Shown here in pieces: positions 1 to 8,300 of a DNA stretch of 64,000 bases. Numbering within the stretch: position 1 is the stretch's first letter; each line of letters starts with the position of its first letter. This DNA comes from Paraflavitalea pollutisoli (lineage in GTDB: Bacteria > Bacteroidota > Bacteroidia > Chitinophagales > Chitinophagaceae). The stretch lies in contig NZ_JARKMX010000001.1 in the NCBI RefSeq assembly GCF_029360705.1, positions 1 to 64,000 of the forward strand, written 5' to 3'. The notes under the pieces were generated by a model. That model was not told the DNA's origin. It searched no databases and saw nothing but the letters and a program-made list of their open reading frames with translations. Position numbers and translations under genes: made by a program.

Positions 1-213
1 TCTCTTGGAAAATTAACGTTTGATCTAATAATGAGTTACGCTTCAGAATCTACCATAAATTCAACATTTATGTGCTATTGCTTTCCAAACTTTCAAAGAT
101 CTTTCAGTTACTTCATTTGCCCTTCGGCTTCTTTTTCGCTGCCCTCGTTTTCGTTAGCTTTCAGTGACTTCGGCGCCTTTCGGCTCTTTTTTCGCTTCCC
201 GCTTTTCGTCGTT
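1..213 (-). other. Probable leader of an rRNA operon running leftward
   Basis: Read on the minus strand, this stretch is rich in GAAA and AGCG runs, carries no convincing reading frame, and contains a boxA-like AGATCTTTGAAAG (complement of about 90-102) followed by a GGAAAGCAATAGC-like stretch. Leaders with GA-rich tracts and an NTCTTTGA box just before 16S rRNA are known in Bacteroidota. It follows directly on a strong consensus promoter. The 16S gene itself would lie left of base 1 and is not visible, so this is an inference from leader style. Confidence 0.5.
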
Positions 214-220
214 GGGGTTG

Positions 221-251
221 CAAAGGTAGAAATATTTCGAACCCCACCAAA
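221..251 (-). promoter_or_regulatory. Consensus Bacteroidota promoter, leftward
   Basis: On the minus strand TTTG (complement of 248-251) is followed after 19 nt by TACCTTTG (complement of 221-228), a full match to the Bacteroidota housekeeping pattern TTTG-N19-TAnnTTTG. It faces the GA-rich leader at 1-213 and supports a strongly expressed leftward transcript such as an rRNA operon. Confidence 0.65.
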
Positions 252-663
252 TCTATTTTGCTTTTTTTGAAAGTTTTTTTGAAAAGATCTCCCGATCACG
301 ATCTCCAAATCGTTTGAAAATCAATCCCAGACAGGGTTTCAGCGAATTGCCCCAAATCGAACATTTTTTCAAAAAAAGGGCCGGCAAAATGTTTCCTGGA
401 TGTTTGCACACCGACCGGGACCCGAAAAAAACTGCCCAACTCCCCAAAAAACGAATCCGAAGATCCCGGAACCGACCATCCCCTTACCCGCCCAAGACAA
501 CTTTAGGTTCCGGCAACAGCTCGCGCGTAGGAAGCCAGCAACGACCCGATCCGGGCATCGGTCCTGTTTTTAGACCCGGTTTAAGGCGGTCATTCCCGAT
601 TTACTACGTAAGGGTTTAGCGATGAGCAGGTTTATGGGGGCGCCTTATTGCCGGCGGAAAAGT

Positions 664-737
664 CCCGGATTGCCTACGCACCAGGGAATTATTGCCTGTT
701 GTCATAGAGGGGCCAGGCAATGCGTAGGCAATCCGGG
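664..737. repeat. 17-bp inverted repeat with nested 7-bp inverted repeat
   Basis: Arms 664-680 and 721-737 are perfect reverse complements (CCCGGATTGCCTACGCA on the left). Inside, TTGCCTG at 692-698 pairs with CAGGCAA at 714-720, directly next to the right outer arm. There is no T-run, so it is not an obvious terminator. It could be a cruciform, a mobile-element relic or a by-product of the 11-bp repeats that overlap it. Confidence 0.75.
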
Positions 738-945
738 GGCAATGTGTAGGCAATACACAGGCACTGGGGTGGCGAAAATGCTGTAGGGATGGTGGACGCG
801 GAATGGGTAAAGGGTATTCTGGTAGTGCACTGGCATAGCACTGGCACAGCTCTGGCAGTGCTCTAAACCCCTGTATATTCCCAGTACAGTACCGCCGCTA
901 TTCCAGAACTATCCCGGAGTAGTTCACATACAGTCCGCATACATT
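708..945. repeat. Degenerate 11-bp tandem repeats
   Basis: Three separate blocks share an exact 11-bp step but different sequence. At 708-773, six units mostly end in GGC (for example AATGCGTAGGC, AATGTGTAGGC, AATACACAGGC). At 827-870 the units are GCACTGGCATA, GCACTGGCACA, GCTCTGGCAGT and a decayed fourth. At 898-919 CTATTCCAGAA is followed by CTATCCCGGAG, and at 924-945 TCACATACAGT by CCGCATACATT. Eleven is not a multiple of three, so this is not a protein repeat. Confidence 0.7.
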
Positions 946-1149
946 CGCCGTGCTTAAGCCCCGTAGATAGCTACTCTTTTGCACGAAACAGGGTTCAGAC
1001 CTGAGGCCTGATCTACAAAAACCTTGGCATCCAACCAGCGTGCTCAGTCGATAAAACGCCAACCCTAACTGATGGCTGGCCCATCGAACGCTGCCCCGCC
1101 GTTACGGGAATCTATCCGCATCTCATCCATCAAAAACGGATCAATCCTT

Positions 1150-1231
1150 CGGTCAACCATCGGTCAAACTGGCCTCTTCCATTGGCGAAGCACCGCTTTT
1201 GAGCGATGGATCACCGAAGGGTGAGCGATGG
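1150..1231. repeat. Further 11-bp and 22-bp spaced repeats
   Basis: CGGTCAACCAT at 1150-1160 is followed by CGGTCAAACTG at 1161-1171, an 11-bp step. GAGCGATGG occurs at 1201-1209 and 1223-1231, a step of 22 bp or two units. Same spacing rule as the blocks at 708-945. Confidence 0.6.
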
Positions 1232-1603
1232 TTTGCCGACCGAAAAAGGGACAAAAATGGAAGCTGACAACGATCAACAAGTTGGACAGCACCTACCCAT
1301 GTAGTAGATAGCTGACGTACAAAAAGTGGGCAATACTGGCCAAGGTGACGGCAGCAGGAAGTAATCGCTGGGGTGCAACTTTCGAGCGAAGTATATATCT
1401 GAAATTCAAACAGTTAAAGATCGACACCTGCCCCACGTACAGTCAGTGACAACGCAGCAATGCCTGCGATCTAAGTTGGTCGGGTCGCCACAAGATCGGG
1501 CGCGTGGCGTCAACATGGAAATGGAGATTTTACCTGATTACCTGGTCGTTTGAGAAGCCATCACTGCACCACAAAACAGGGCCGCGTATGTAAGACAGCG
1601 CAT

Positions 1604-3010
1604 TTATCTGATCACGGACTCATCCGAGTAGGAAGTATCGACGATATCATCGAGCAAGCCGGCGGCCTCTTCTTTGGGCAACTCCTGCACATTGCGCAGC
1701 TTTTTTTCGATGGCCCGGGTACGTACCCCTGCCTGTTCAATCACATTGCTCGCTTCCTGCAGCTTCTTCTGTGTTTTATCGAGAATGCCACCGAAGTTGC
1801 CAAACTCGGTCTTCACAGCCCCCAACAATTGCCATACTTCGCTGGAACGCCGTTCGATGGCCAGCGTACGGAAGCCCATCTGGAAGCTGTTCAAAATAGC
1901 AGACAGCGTTGTAGGACCGGTGATGATGACCTTGTGCTCGCGCTGCAACAATTCAAAGAGTCCGGATACCCGTAACACTTCTGCAAACAAGCTTTCGAAA
2001 GGCAGGAAGAGGATGGCGAAATCGGTCGTATTGGGTGGGTCGATGTATTTGGAAGAAATATCGACAGCACATTTCTTGATGCTTCTAACGAAGTTGGCCC
2101 GACGCTCTTCTACCAACTCCGGGTCGGCGAGGTCATAAGCATCCGACAACAACTCGAAATCTTCTTTGGGAAATTTGGAATCGATGGGTAGCCAGAGTAC
2201 TTTATCCTTATTCTCTTTACCCGGTAATTTCACCGCAAATTCCACCAACGCATTTGAACCTATTTTAGTCTTCACGTTTTTCGCATACTGTTCGGGTGTT
2301 AGTAGCTGATCGAGTATACTTTCGAGCTGGTATTCGCCGAGTATGCCGCGTGTTTTTACATTCGTCAATACGCGCTTCAGGTCGCCGACACCGGTAGCCA
2401 GCTGTTGCATATCTCCCAGGCCTTTGTGTACCGCTTCGAGTCTTTCGCTGACCAGCTTAAAAGATTCGCCCAGGCGGCTTTCCAGCGTTTTCTGCAACTT
2501 CTCATCGACTGTGGCGCGCATCTCTTCGAGCTTTTTTTCGTTGCCTGTCTGCAACTCCCACAACTTCTTTTCTACCGTCTCCCGCAGTTGATCGAGCCGT
2601 TGCGAAGTAGCGGTATTTTGCTCGGCTTGTTTGTTGAGCAATGCAAAGAAGTTATCCTTTTGTGTGGTATTGAAATCCGTGAGCGATCGGGTAAATACTT
2701 CCAGTTGTTCTTTCTGTCGGGTGGCATTTTCTTTCATGGCACTGCTCAGCTGCTCGCCAAAAAGGTGCAGCGAGCGGGTGAGTTCCTGGCGGGTATCTTT
2801 GTTGGTCGCATTAGCTTCCGTACGATTGATGCTGATCTCCGACCTGACGGCCGCTTCAATGCGGTTGATATCCCCCGAGAAGGCGCTGATCTTATACCTG
2901 ATATCCGATAGCTGACTACTATCACCTTTACCAGCCATCTTCATCAACAGCACGACCGCGACGATCAGCAGCAGTATCACTACTGCCAGCAGCACATAGA
3001 GTATAGTCAT
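1604..3010 (-). CDS. rmuC: RmuC family DNA recombination protein
   Basis: 468-residue protein. Residues 2-27 form one N-terminal membrane helix; about 30-190 is a charged, Gln/Glu-rich coiled coil; about 205-420 is the RmuC domain with the family signatures TRGILGEYQLESIL, LPIDSKFPKEDFE and FLPFESLFAEVLR. RmuC proteins have a PD-(D/E)XK-like nuclease core and limit inversions between short inverted repeats in E. coli; the membrane anchor is typical. Length fits the family. It is transcribed away from the LytTR gene at 3110, with a 99-bp shared upstream region. The start with its membrane helix is well supported. Confidence 0.93.
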   Translation of the reverse strand: MTILYVLLAVVILLLIVAVVLLMKMAGKGDSSQLSDIRYKISAFSGDINRIEAAVRSEISINRTEANATNKDTRQELTRSLHLFGEQLSSAMKENATRQKEQLEVFTRSLTDFNTTQKDNFFALLNKQAEQNTATSQRLDQLRETVEKKLWELQTGNEKKLEEMRATVDEKLQKTLESRLGESFKLVSERLEAVHKGLGDMQQLATGVGDLKRVLTNVKTRGILGEYQLESILDQLLTPEQYAKNVKTKIGSNALVEFAVKLPGKENKDKVLWLPIDSKFPKEDFELLSDAYDLADPELVEERRANFVRSIKKCAVDISSKYIDPPNTTDFAILFLPFESLFAEVLRVSGLFELLQREHKVIITGPTTLSAILNSFQMGFRTLAIERRSSEVWQLLGAVKTEFGNFGGILDKTQKKLQEASNVIEQAGVRTRAIEKKLRNVQELPKEEAAGLLDDIVDTSYSDESVIR

Positions 3011-3109
3011 GGGTTAGTAATTTAAGAATGGGTCCTACGATATTACAGCTATTTTTCGGGAGCGAATTATTTTTTGTGGCAGCAGTGTTAACCTTTAACA
3101 TTGTAGCGC

Positions 3110-4198
3110 ATGAACTACTTTTTCTCCTGGCTTCAAAAACCATACCCTTTGCCCGAATCGAGGGGCAGTCAGTTTAAGATGGCCGTGCTCCTGAGCCTGG
3201 TGGTATCGCTGTTTCTCTTCGTGTTTCGTCCCTTTAACCAACATGAAAATACGACGCAAGCATTGTCAACAGCATTGATCGGTGGAGCTACGGTATTGGT
3301 GACGATCTACTTTCATTTTCTGGTTTTGTTTCCCTTGTTTCCGCGGTTCTTCCGGGAGGAACGTTGGACGATTGCGCGGGAATTGATCTGGACGATGATC
3401 GTCATCATCAGCATTGCCATAAGCAATATGGCGGTGATTGCGATTTGGGGTGGCTTTCCGGTTACCTGGAAAAATCTCTGGCTCGTGATCATCGATACGG
3501 CGATCATCGGTATTGCGCCAGCCACTGTCAGCATACTCATCAACCAGGCGAGACTGCTGCGCCGGTACCGTCGGCAGGCGCTGGCACTGAACCAGGTGAT
3601 GCACCGGCCGGGAGTGGATGTGGAGCAGCAACCCAATGTAGGGGAGCCGATAGCGAAGCCGACAGAACAAGTTGGCACAAGTTCAGCGCCTGCCTCACTC
3701 AATCAGGTAGTTGAACCAATAGATGGCGCTGCGGCATCGGACCCAAAAGAACAGGCGCAAGCGGTTGTTGACCATTTGACTGGGGAGTCGCACCATATAT
3801 CACAACAGAAAATCGAGCAAGAAATAGCATCCAACGCACCCATCGTTTTGTCTGCAGAGATTGGCAAGGAACAGGTAGCGGTTGCACCAGCCGACTTGCT
3901 GGCCATCACCTCGGCGGACAATTATTGTAAGGTGTACCTGCGGGAAGACGGCCGGGTGAAAGCGGTCATCTTACGGAGTCCATTAAAAAGATTGGAGGGA
4001 ATGCTGGTGGCACATGTTCGTTTCTGGCGTTGCCACCGGACGGCCATCGTCAACCTGGAAGCCATCCGTGGGGTTGGCGGCACAGCCCAGGGCTACCGCC
4101 TGGAAATTGTGGGCATGGAAGAAACGATCCCGGTATCGAGAAGCCTGAACGCCCAGCTGCGGGAAAAGCTGGGGGCGGGAGCTAAGGCGGCCGTTTGA
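3110..4198 (+). CDS. Membrane-anchored LytTR-type DNA-binding regulator
   Basis: 362 residues. Four membrane helices (about 24-40, 54-78, 90-113, 122-146) are followed by a polar linker of about 90 residues rich in Ala, Gln and Pro, then a LytTR DNA-binding domain at about 255-350 with the signatures ITSADNYCKVYL and FWRCHRTAIVNLEAI. LytTR domains bind direct repeats in promoters; here the domain is tethered to the membrane with no receiver domain, so it is a one-component regulator sensing something at or in the membrane. No partner kinase is adjacent. Its targets are unknown. Confidence 0.88.
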   Translation: MNYFFSWLQKPYPLPESRGSQFKMAVLLSLVVSLFLFVFRPFNQHENTTQALSTALIGGATVLVTIYFHFLVLFPLFPRFFREERWTIARELIWTMIVIISIAISNMAVIAIWGGFPVTWKNLWLVIIDTAIIGIAPATVSILINQARLLRRYRRQALALNQVMHRPGVDVEQQPNVGEPIAKPTEQVGTSSAPASLNQVVEPIDGAAASDPKEQAQAVVDHLTGESHHISQQKIEQEIASNAPIVLSAEIGKEQVAVAPADLLAITSADNYCKVYLREDGRVKAVILRSPLKRLEGMLVAHVRFWRCHRTAIVNLEAIRGVGGTAQGYRLEIVGMEETIPVSRSLNAQLREKLGAGAKAAV

Positions 4199-4600
4199 GT
4201 ACATTATTATGATATCAAACTTGGCCAGACCGACGTAGATGCCCACATAGCCCCTGAAATTTATTTTCGACAAAATGAGCTTGACCAAGGCAAAAGGGAG
4301 GGTCAACTTCTAAGTACATTTAATACCTGACGCCCTGCAAGGTCACTGTCGGCGGTTCATTCCAACTTTCCGTTTTACCTGCTGGCTGACCCACGTTAAC
4401 TTCGGAAAGCTCCCGGCTGGCCCTACAACCTATCCACCGGTTGCCATTCGCCCCAGCAGCACAAACAATTGATACTGAACCGTTCCATTCGCCCCAAAGC
4501 GCGTGCAACTGGCCCCATCAATTTGCAGCCGGCTGTTTTCAGGGGTAATTTTGTATCGGCCAATCAGCCAATTCACATTAAAAAAACTACCCTCAAAAGA
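4199..4600. other. Intergenic region without a clear gene
   Basis: About 400 bp between the LytTR and hydrolase genes. It holds a direct repeat of CCATTCGCCCCA at 4444-4455 and 4485-4496 (41-bp step). Open frames on either strand here resemble no protein I know. An extended hydrolase start at 4469 is possible but would place residues before the signal peptide. Confidence 0.5.
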
Positions 4601-5404
4601 ATGAAAAAGTTCACCACTCTCTGCTTCTTTCTCCTGACCATGACCCTGATCAGTGTTGCCCAGTTTGATGACAAATTCTATTTCCCTTCCAAAACCGTTC
4701 GCCCAATCGACAGCAGCCTGAACGCCGAATGGATCACCCTGCGTACCGATACGGTCAGCCTTTCCGGTCTGTTCCTGAAACCTGCCGGCAAGCCCAAAGC
4801 CACCATCCTATTCTGCCACGGGGCAGGCGGCAATATCAGTACCTATATATTTATGACACGTCCACTGGTGCAGGCAGGCTACCAAGTACTAATGACAGAT
4901 TTCCGGGGATATGGCCATAGCACCGGCACGCCCACCCACCTCAACATTGCCAAGGATGGTCAGCTCTTTTTCGATTACCTGCTTAAAAGACCGGAGGTGA
5001 AAGACACTCGCCTGATCGTGTTCGGCGCGTCCATCGGCACCCAGATCGCCACGAAACTGACGCACGACAATGCCGCCCGGGTGTCGGCCCTGGTACTCGA
5101 CGGCCCCATGTCGTCCTTCACCGATATTGCCATCCACTATGCCCCCAAGGAGCAGCATGCGATGATCAAAATGGGCCTGGTCAGTCCGTATTCGGCCAAA
5201 ACCGATATCACACAGATTGGCAATATCCCTGTACTGGTGGTGGCCAGCAAGGGCGACAAGGAAGTGCCTTTTTACCAAAGTGAAGTGGTGTACGAAGCAG
5301 CACCTGCCGCCAAGTCGATCTGGGATTATAATGGTGCCCACCTGGAAGCGATGAAAATCAACCCGGTGGAGTACGTCAAGCGGATTGATGCGTTGTTGAA
5401 ATAG
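4601..5404 (+). CDS. Secreted alpha/beta hydrolase
   Basis: 267 residues from the chosen ATG, which gives a clean signal peptide (MKKFTTLCFFLLTMTLISVA, cut before Gln21). The alpha/beta-hydrolase core shows the oxyanion-hole motif CHGAGGN (72-78), the nucleophile elbow GASIG with Ser144, a likely acid Asp219 in SKGDKEVP and His247 in NGAHLE. This is the family of serine esterases, peptidases and lipases with a Ser-Asp-His triad; exported location is predicted from the signal. An in-frame upstream start at 4469 would bury the signal peptide. Substrate is not predictable and no neighbour points to one. Confidence 0.85.
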   Translation: MKKFTTLCFFLLTMTLISVAQFDDKFYFPSKTVRPIDSSLNAEWITLRTDTVSLSGLFLKPAGKPKATILFCHGAGGNISTYIFMTRPLVQAGYQVLMTDFRGYGHSTGTPTHLNIAKDGQLFFDYLLKRPEVKDTRLIVFGASIGTQIATKLTHDNAARVSALVLDGPMSSFTDIAIHYAPKEQHAMIKMGLVSPYSAKTDITQIGNIPVLVVASKGDKEVPFYQSEVVYEAAPAAKSIWDYNGAHLEAMKINPVEYVKRIDALLK

Positions 5405-5442
5405 GGGGTGGCCGGCGGCCCTCTGACCCCGGTCTACAAGTA

Positions 5443-6231
5443 TTATACCCTCAACACGCCGCTATCTGCCCGTAACATTGACCCATTTGTTGCTGTGGAG
5501 AGCCCGCCGGCAAGATAAACGGCCAGGCTGGCTATTTCCTCTGGATCGATAAACCGCTGAAGTAGTATATGCGGGTTGGTTTGCTGAATGATAGCTTGCT
5601 TCATGTGCTCAACATCTATGCCTTGGGCCTGGGCGATTGGCTCAACCGCACCAGCAACTCCATCGGAATAAGTTGGCCCACCAATAATCGTATTAACGGT
5701 AACATTGGTCCCCCTGGTGAGTTTGGATAATCCGTTGCTCATTGCAATCATGGCCGCTTTAGTAACACCATAGTTGATCATGTTCCCTGGCACATTAATC
5801 CCAGACTCGCTGCTGATAAAAACAACCCTACCCCAATTTTTATCGATCATGGCAGGAAGCAACTTGCGGCACAGCCGCATTCCGCTCATGACGTTGATCT
5901 CGAAATACCGGTACCAATCAGCATCCTCCGTCTCGTAGAAATTGTCTAGTCCAAATACGCCTACATTATTGATCAGAATATCAACATCAGTCAATTCGGC
6001 GAGTAACCTGTTCACGTCTTCTTTATTAAAAAAATCGGCGGTGATCGCTGAAAGTACAGCCCCGGGGTATTCTTTTTTGAGACGTTCTATGGCCTGATCT
6101 ATCTTTTCCGGATTCCTCCCATTGATCGTCACGGCTGCACCTTCCTGCAATAATTGGCGGGCGATTGAAAAGCCAATGCCCTGCGTTGAACCGCTGATGA
6201 ATGCTTTCTTTCCCTGTAATTGTAAATCCAT
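5443..6231 (-). CDS. SDR family oxidoreductase
   Basis: 262-residue short-chain dehydrogenase/reductase. Nucleotide-binding motif GSTQGIG at 14-20, NNVG at about 88-91, catalytic Ser141 and Tyr154-x3-Lys158 (YGVTK). Classical SDRs use NAD(P)(H) to oxidise or reduce alcohols and carbonyls in the cytoplasm. It lies 45 bp downstream of, and in the same direction as, a TetR regulator gene; both have the same 11-bp motif ahead of their starts, so the SDR is probably under TetR control. Substrate is unknown. Confidence 0.9.
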   Translation of the reverse strand: MDLQLQGKKAFISGSTQGIGFSIARQLLQEGAAVTINGRNPEKIDQAIERLKKEYPGAVLSAITADFFNKEDVNRLLAELTDVDILINNVGVFGLDNFYETEDADWYRYFEINVMSGMRLCRKLLPAMIDKNWGRVVFISSESGINVPGNMINYGVTKAAMIAMSNGLSKLTRGTNVTVNTIIGGPTYSDGVAGAVEPIAQAQGIDVEHMKQAIIQQTNPHILLQRFIDPEEIASLAVYLAGGLSTATNGSMLRADSGVLRV

Positions 6232-6243
6232 GATTAAGCACTT

Positions 6244-6254
6244 TTGTAATGATC
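6244..6254. promoter_or_regulatory. Putative TetR operator copy before the SDR gene
   Basis: TTGTAATGATC is identical to the core of the palindrome before the tetR gene (6865-6875). It ends about 13 bp upstream of the SDR start codon at 6231. The neighbouring ACTCA-N5-TGAGT palindrome (6255-6269) overlaps the same gap. Confidence 0.5.
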
Positions 6255-6276
6255 ACTCAATTAATGAGTAAAAAAT

Positions 6277-6858
6277 TTAGTCGAGTATTCGTAGCTGCAA
6301 TTGTATTTGTTCCCGCAGCAGCTTTTTGTCAGGATATATGCGGCGTATCGAATTGATACCACACCAAATCGTTACCAAGGCCTTACCCAATGTATTGGCC
6401 GGCACCTTTGCCGTCATTACTCCCTTCTTCTGCGCTTTGGCAATGGCCATTGTGTACATTCGTTCTGTGTCCTGTAGTATCTGCGCAGCCTCCGACTGCA
6501 GCTCTGCATCCACAAAGGTCATTTCAACGATCGTATTTGCCACAATACAACCTTTCTGGTGCGCTTCGCCGTCAGCATTAGCAATCTCCAAAAAGAATTT
6601 TTTGATCACGGAGACTGGGGTGTCGCTGTTCTCAAGAGTTTGTTTGAATGCTTCTAGCTCTTGCCGCCGTTGTTGCAGAGCCTTTTGGAACAGCTCTTTT
6701 TTGCCCCCTTTGAATGTATTATACAGGCTACCAGCACCTGCGCCTGTGGCGCTTGTCAGATCCGATAGTGAGGTTGCATTATACCCCCGCTTCCAGAATA
6801 CTTCCTGGGCTTTTAGTATCAATTCTTTGTCCTGGTGAATGTTGGGTCTTCCTTTCAT
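6277..6858 (-). CDS. TetR/AcrR family transcriptional regulator
   Basis: 193 residues. The N-terminal helix-turn-helix covers about 8-55 (ILKAQEVFWKRGYNATSLSD, then LYNTFKGGKKELF), typical of the TetR family; the rest is an all-helical ligand-binding and dimerisation domain with GCIVANTIVEM as found in AcrR/YcdC-like members. Expected role is a ligand-released repressor of itself and the downstream SDR. A TTGTA-N8-TACAA palindrome sits immediately before its start and its core recurs before the SDR gene. Confidence 0.92.
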   Translation of the reverse strand: MKGRPNIHQDKELILKAQEVFWKRGYNATSLSDLTSATGAGAGSLYNTFKGGKKELFQKALQQRRQELEAFKQTLENSDTPVSVIKKFFLEIANADGEAHQKGCIVANTIVEMTFVDAELQSEAAQILQDTERMYTMAIAKAQKKGVMTAKVPANTLGKALVTIWCGINSIRRIYPDKKLLREQIQLQLRILD

Positions 6859-6864
6859 ACAATA

Positions 6865-6882
6865 TTGTAATGATCGCTACAA
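6865..6882. promoter_or_regulatory. Putative TetR operator (TTGTA-N8-TACAA)
   Basis: Palindrome of 18 bp, seven bases upstream of the tetR start codon. TTGTAATGATC within it is repeated at 6244-6254 ahead of the SDR gene. Position and shape fit autorepression by a TetR dimer. Confidence 0.55.
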
Positions 6883-6960
6883 ATATAGAACATTATGTTC
6901 TTCCGACTAACAATTGCGGAGATAAGAAATGGAAACTTGTGTATGTAGCGCGAAAAACGA

Positions 6961-7338
6961 CTACCGCGTGATCTGCCTTCCAGGAGAGCCGATCCATGTT
7001 TGCGTCAAGGTGTATTCCTGCAATTCGTGGTTAGGATAGTGCTCAACCATCGATATTTCTATGTATTTGATCAGATAGTCGGCGATCACCACATCAACCT
7101 GTGCCACCCCTTCCACTTTTTTGGAAACAAGTTCAACGCCGTTAAGCCGTGCTTGCGATTTTACATATTTATGCTGCATTATGCCCGCTGTGTGCGTAAA
7201 TGAAATAAAAAGGCCATACCCGGTGTACTCGTAATCATCCTCTTGCAGAAACGGCAGTTGCGCATATAGCAGGCGATCTGCTTCGTCGCCGTCCAGCGCG
7301 AGTTCCAGTATATCCGTTACTATCCTTGATTGTATCAT
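6961..7338 (-). CDS. Hypothetical protein
   Basis: About 125 residues from the preferred start MIQSRIVTDILELALDG; a start nine codons further upstream is possible. Not recognised. The protein is soluble, with predicted alternation of helix and strand (EYTGYGLFISFTHTAG, VDVVIADYLIKYIEISM) and no signal peptide. It is a lone gene between the tetR gene and a small terminator-ended operon, on the same strand as both. Composition is ordinary for the window, so it is probably real. Confidence 0.6.
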   Translation of the reverse strand: MIQSRIVTDILELALDGDEADRLLYAQLPFLQEDDYEYTGYGLFISFTHTAGIMQHKYVKSQARLNGVELVSKKVEGVAQVDVVIADYLIKYIEISMVEHYPNHELQEYTLTQTWIGSPGRQITR

Positions 7339-7381
7339 GGGTATCCTTTTAAGTGTTGTAAGCACCCGTCGTAAGCATTCA

Positions 7382-7404
7382 ATAAAAAACCCGCCGGCGG
7401 CGGG
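7382..7404 (-). terminator. Terminator after the 7430-8199 gene pair
   Basis: CCCGCC at 7390-7395 pairs with GGCGGG at 7399-7404 around a 3-nt loop; on the minus strand it is followed by six Ts (complement of 7384-7389). Confidence 0.8.
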
Positions 7405-7429
7405 TCAATATGTGGAAGATTGTTATTGT

Positions 7430-7591
7430 CTATGCTTCTCTTAACAACTTCATGAACATAGCAGCCTGCTCTTTGGTCTTGATCACCTGGTGCAGGGACG
7501 AACTGACAGCCAACTTGGCCTCCGCCTTTTTGCCCGAGCCTTTTGCCTTTTTGGTGAGCGCCGCTACTTTGCGTTCAATGGTCTTTTCCAT
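7430..7591 (-). CDS. Small basic hypothetical protein (53 aa)
   Basis: 53 residues from MEKTIERKVAALTKKAKGSG; an upstream in-frame start would add 12 residues. Lys/Ala-rich N-terminal half (KKAKGSGKKAEAKL), then a short amphipathic helix ending AAMFMKLLREA. No known family. It directly follows the gene at 7636 and precedes a terminator, so it is the last gene of that small operon. Basic tail could suggest nucleic-acid binding, but that is only a guess from composition. Confidence 0.55.
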   Translation of the reverse strand: MEKTIERKVAALTKKAKGSGKKAEAKLAVSSSLHQVIKTKEQAAMFMKLLREA

Positions 7592-7635
7592 GACATCAAA
7601 TTTAGGTAGAATTTCTGAATTATACACCCCAGCTG

Positions 7636-8199
7636 CTAATCCTGCTTGAGGTTGAAAATGAAATAATTGTACATGACATCCTGCGATACCAGGGCTCCCT
7701 TTTCGATCCGGAACGGATACGGCATAATATCCTCAAAATCAAAGGGATTGTCGTATTGCGTTTTCCCAAACCGCGTGATGCGCACGAAGTATTTAACGCC
7801 AAACATCCGGAAATGCTTGTTCAAATAGTTAAAATTTCGCTGCAGGGCCCGGTAATAGAAGTAAGCCCGCGCATTGTCGGACCCGTCGATGCCCAGGTAA
7901 TGGTCGGGATTGGTCTTCAGGTAGGCTAGTGCGGAGAACAGGATCGTGGAAAACACCTTGGAGTAATCTTCATGCGTCAGCTCGGCCCGATCGTCGATCT
8001 TCCCTTTTGCATTCAGCGGTCCGAAGGCTAGGTTGTACACATTGGGCAGCAAGGCATGTGACTGGTTGCTGATCCGCACGATTAACGGCATGGCCTGCCC
8101 GTTGTTGAGCTTGGTTTGAAAAGTACTTACCCGCAGATCCTCGGATATATTATCTATTTCATACAGGTTATTGAAGTCGATCTTCAGCGAAGCAGCCAT
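7636..8199 (-). CDS. DUF6934-like hypothetical protein
   Basis: 187 residues. The segment NVYNLAFGPLNAKGKIDD followed by VFSTILFSALAYLKTNPDH and SDNARAYFYYRALQRNFNYL resembles a Bacteroidota family of unknown function (DUF6934 as I recall it). Soluble, no signal. It is divergent from the SWIM gene (about 100 bp between starts) and co-oriented with the small basic protein downstream. Proteins of this type often lie near small helical partners and toxin-antitoxin-like genes, so an accessory role is possible but not shown here. Confidence 0.6.
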   Translation of the reverse strand: MAASLKIDFNNLYEIDNISEDLRVSTFQTKLNNGQAMPLIVRISNQSHALLPNVYNLAFGPLNAKGKIDDRAELTHEDYSKVFSTILFSALAYLKTNPDHYLGIDGSDNARAYFYYRALQRNFNYLNKHFRMFGVKYFVRITRFGKTQYDNPFDFEDIMPYPFRIEKGALVSQDVMYNYFIFNLKQD

Positions 8200-8300
8200 T
8201 AAATATTGTGTTTTGGTAAAGCAATGGTATTAATTTTTCTGATTGGCAGGTTTATTTATCTTACTGCTGTTTTTATTTCTTTCAATTCAAACACATCCTC

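Larger units (their letters stand above)
252..1603. other. Long non-coding region upstream of the leftward promoter
   Basis: About 1.35 kb without a convincing gene. Open frames here have no recognisable domain and odd composition. The region holds a long inverted repeat (664-737) and several runs of degenerate 11-bp repeats (708-773, 827-870, 898-945, 1150-1231), listed separately. The rest shows nothing I can name. Confidence 0.6.

Noticed and set aside
314-619. Open frame of 101 codons on the plus strand
   Set aside because: Very Arg/Pro-rich without family, within the non-coding region upstream of the leftward promoter. Probably chance in GC-richer DNA.
708-945. CRISPR array
   Set aside because: Units are only 11 bp, differ between blocks and have no spacers. 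No cas gene is present.
4320-4508. 62-codon leftward frame between LytTR and hydrolase
   Set aside because: No domain; overlaps the direct repeat and the upstream region of the hydrolase.
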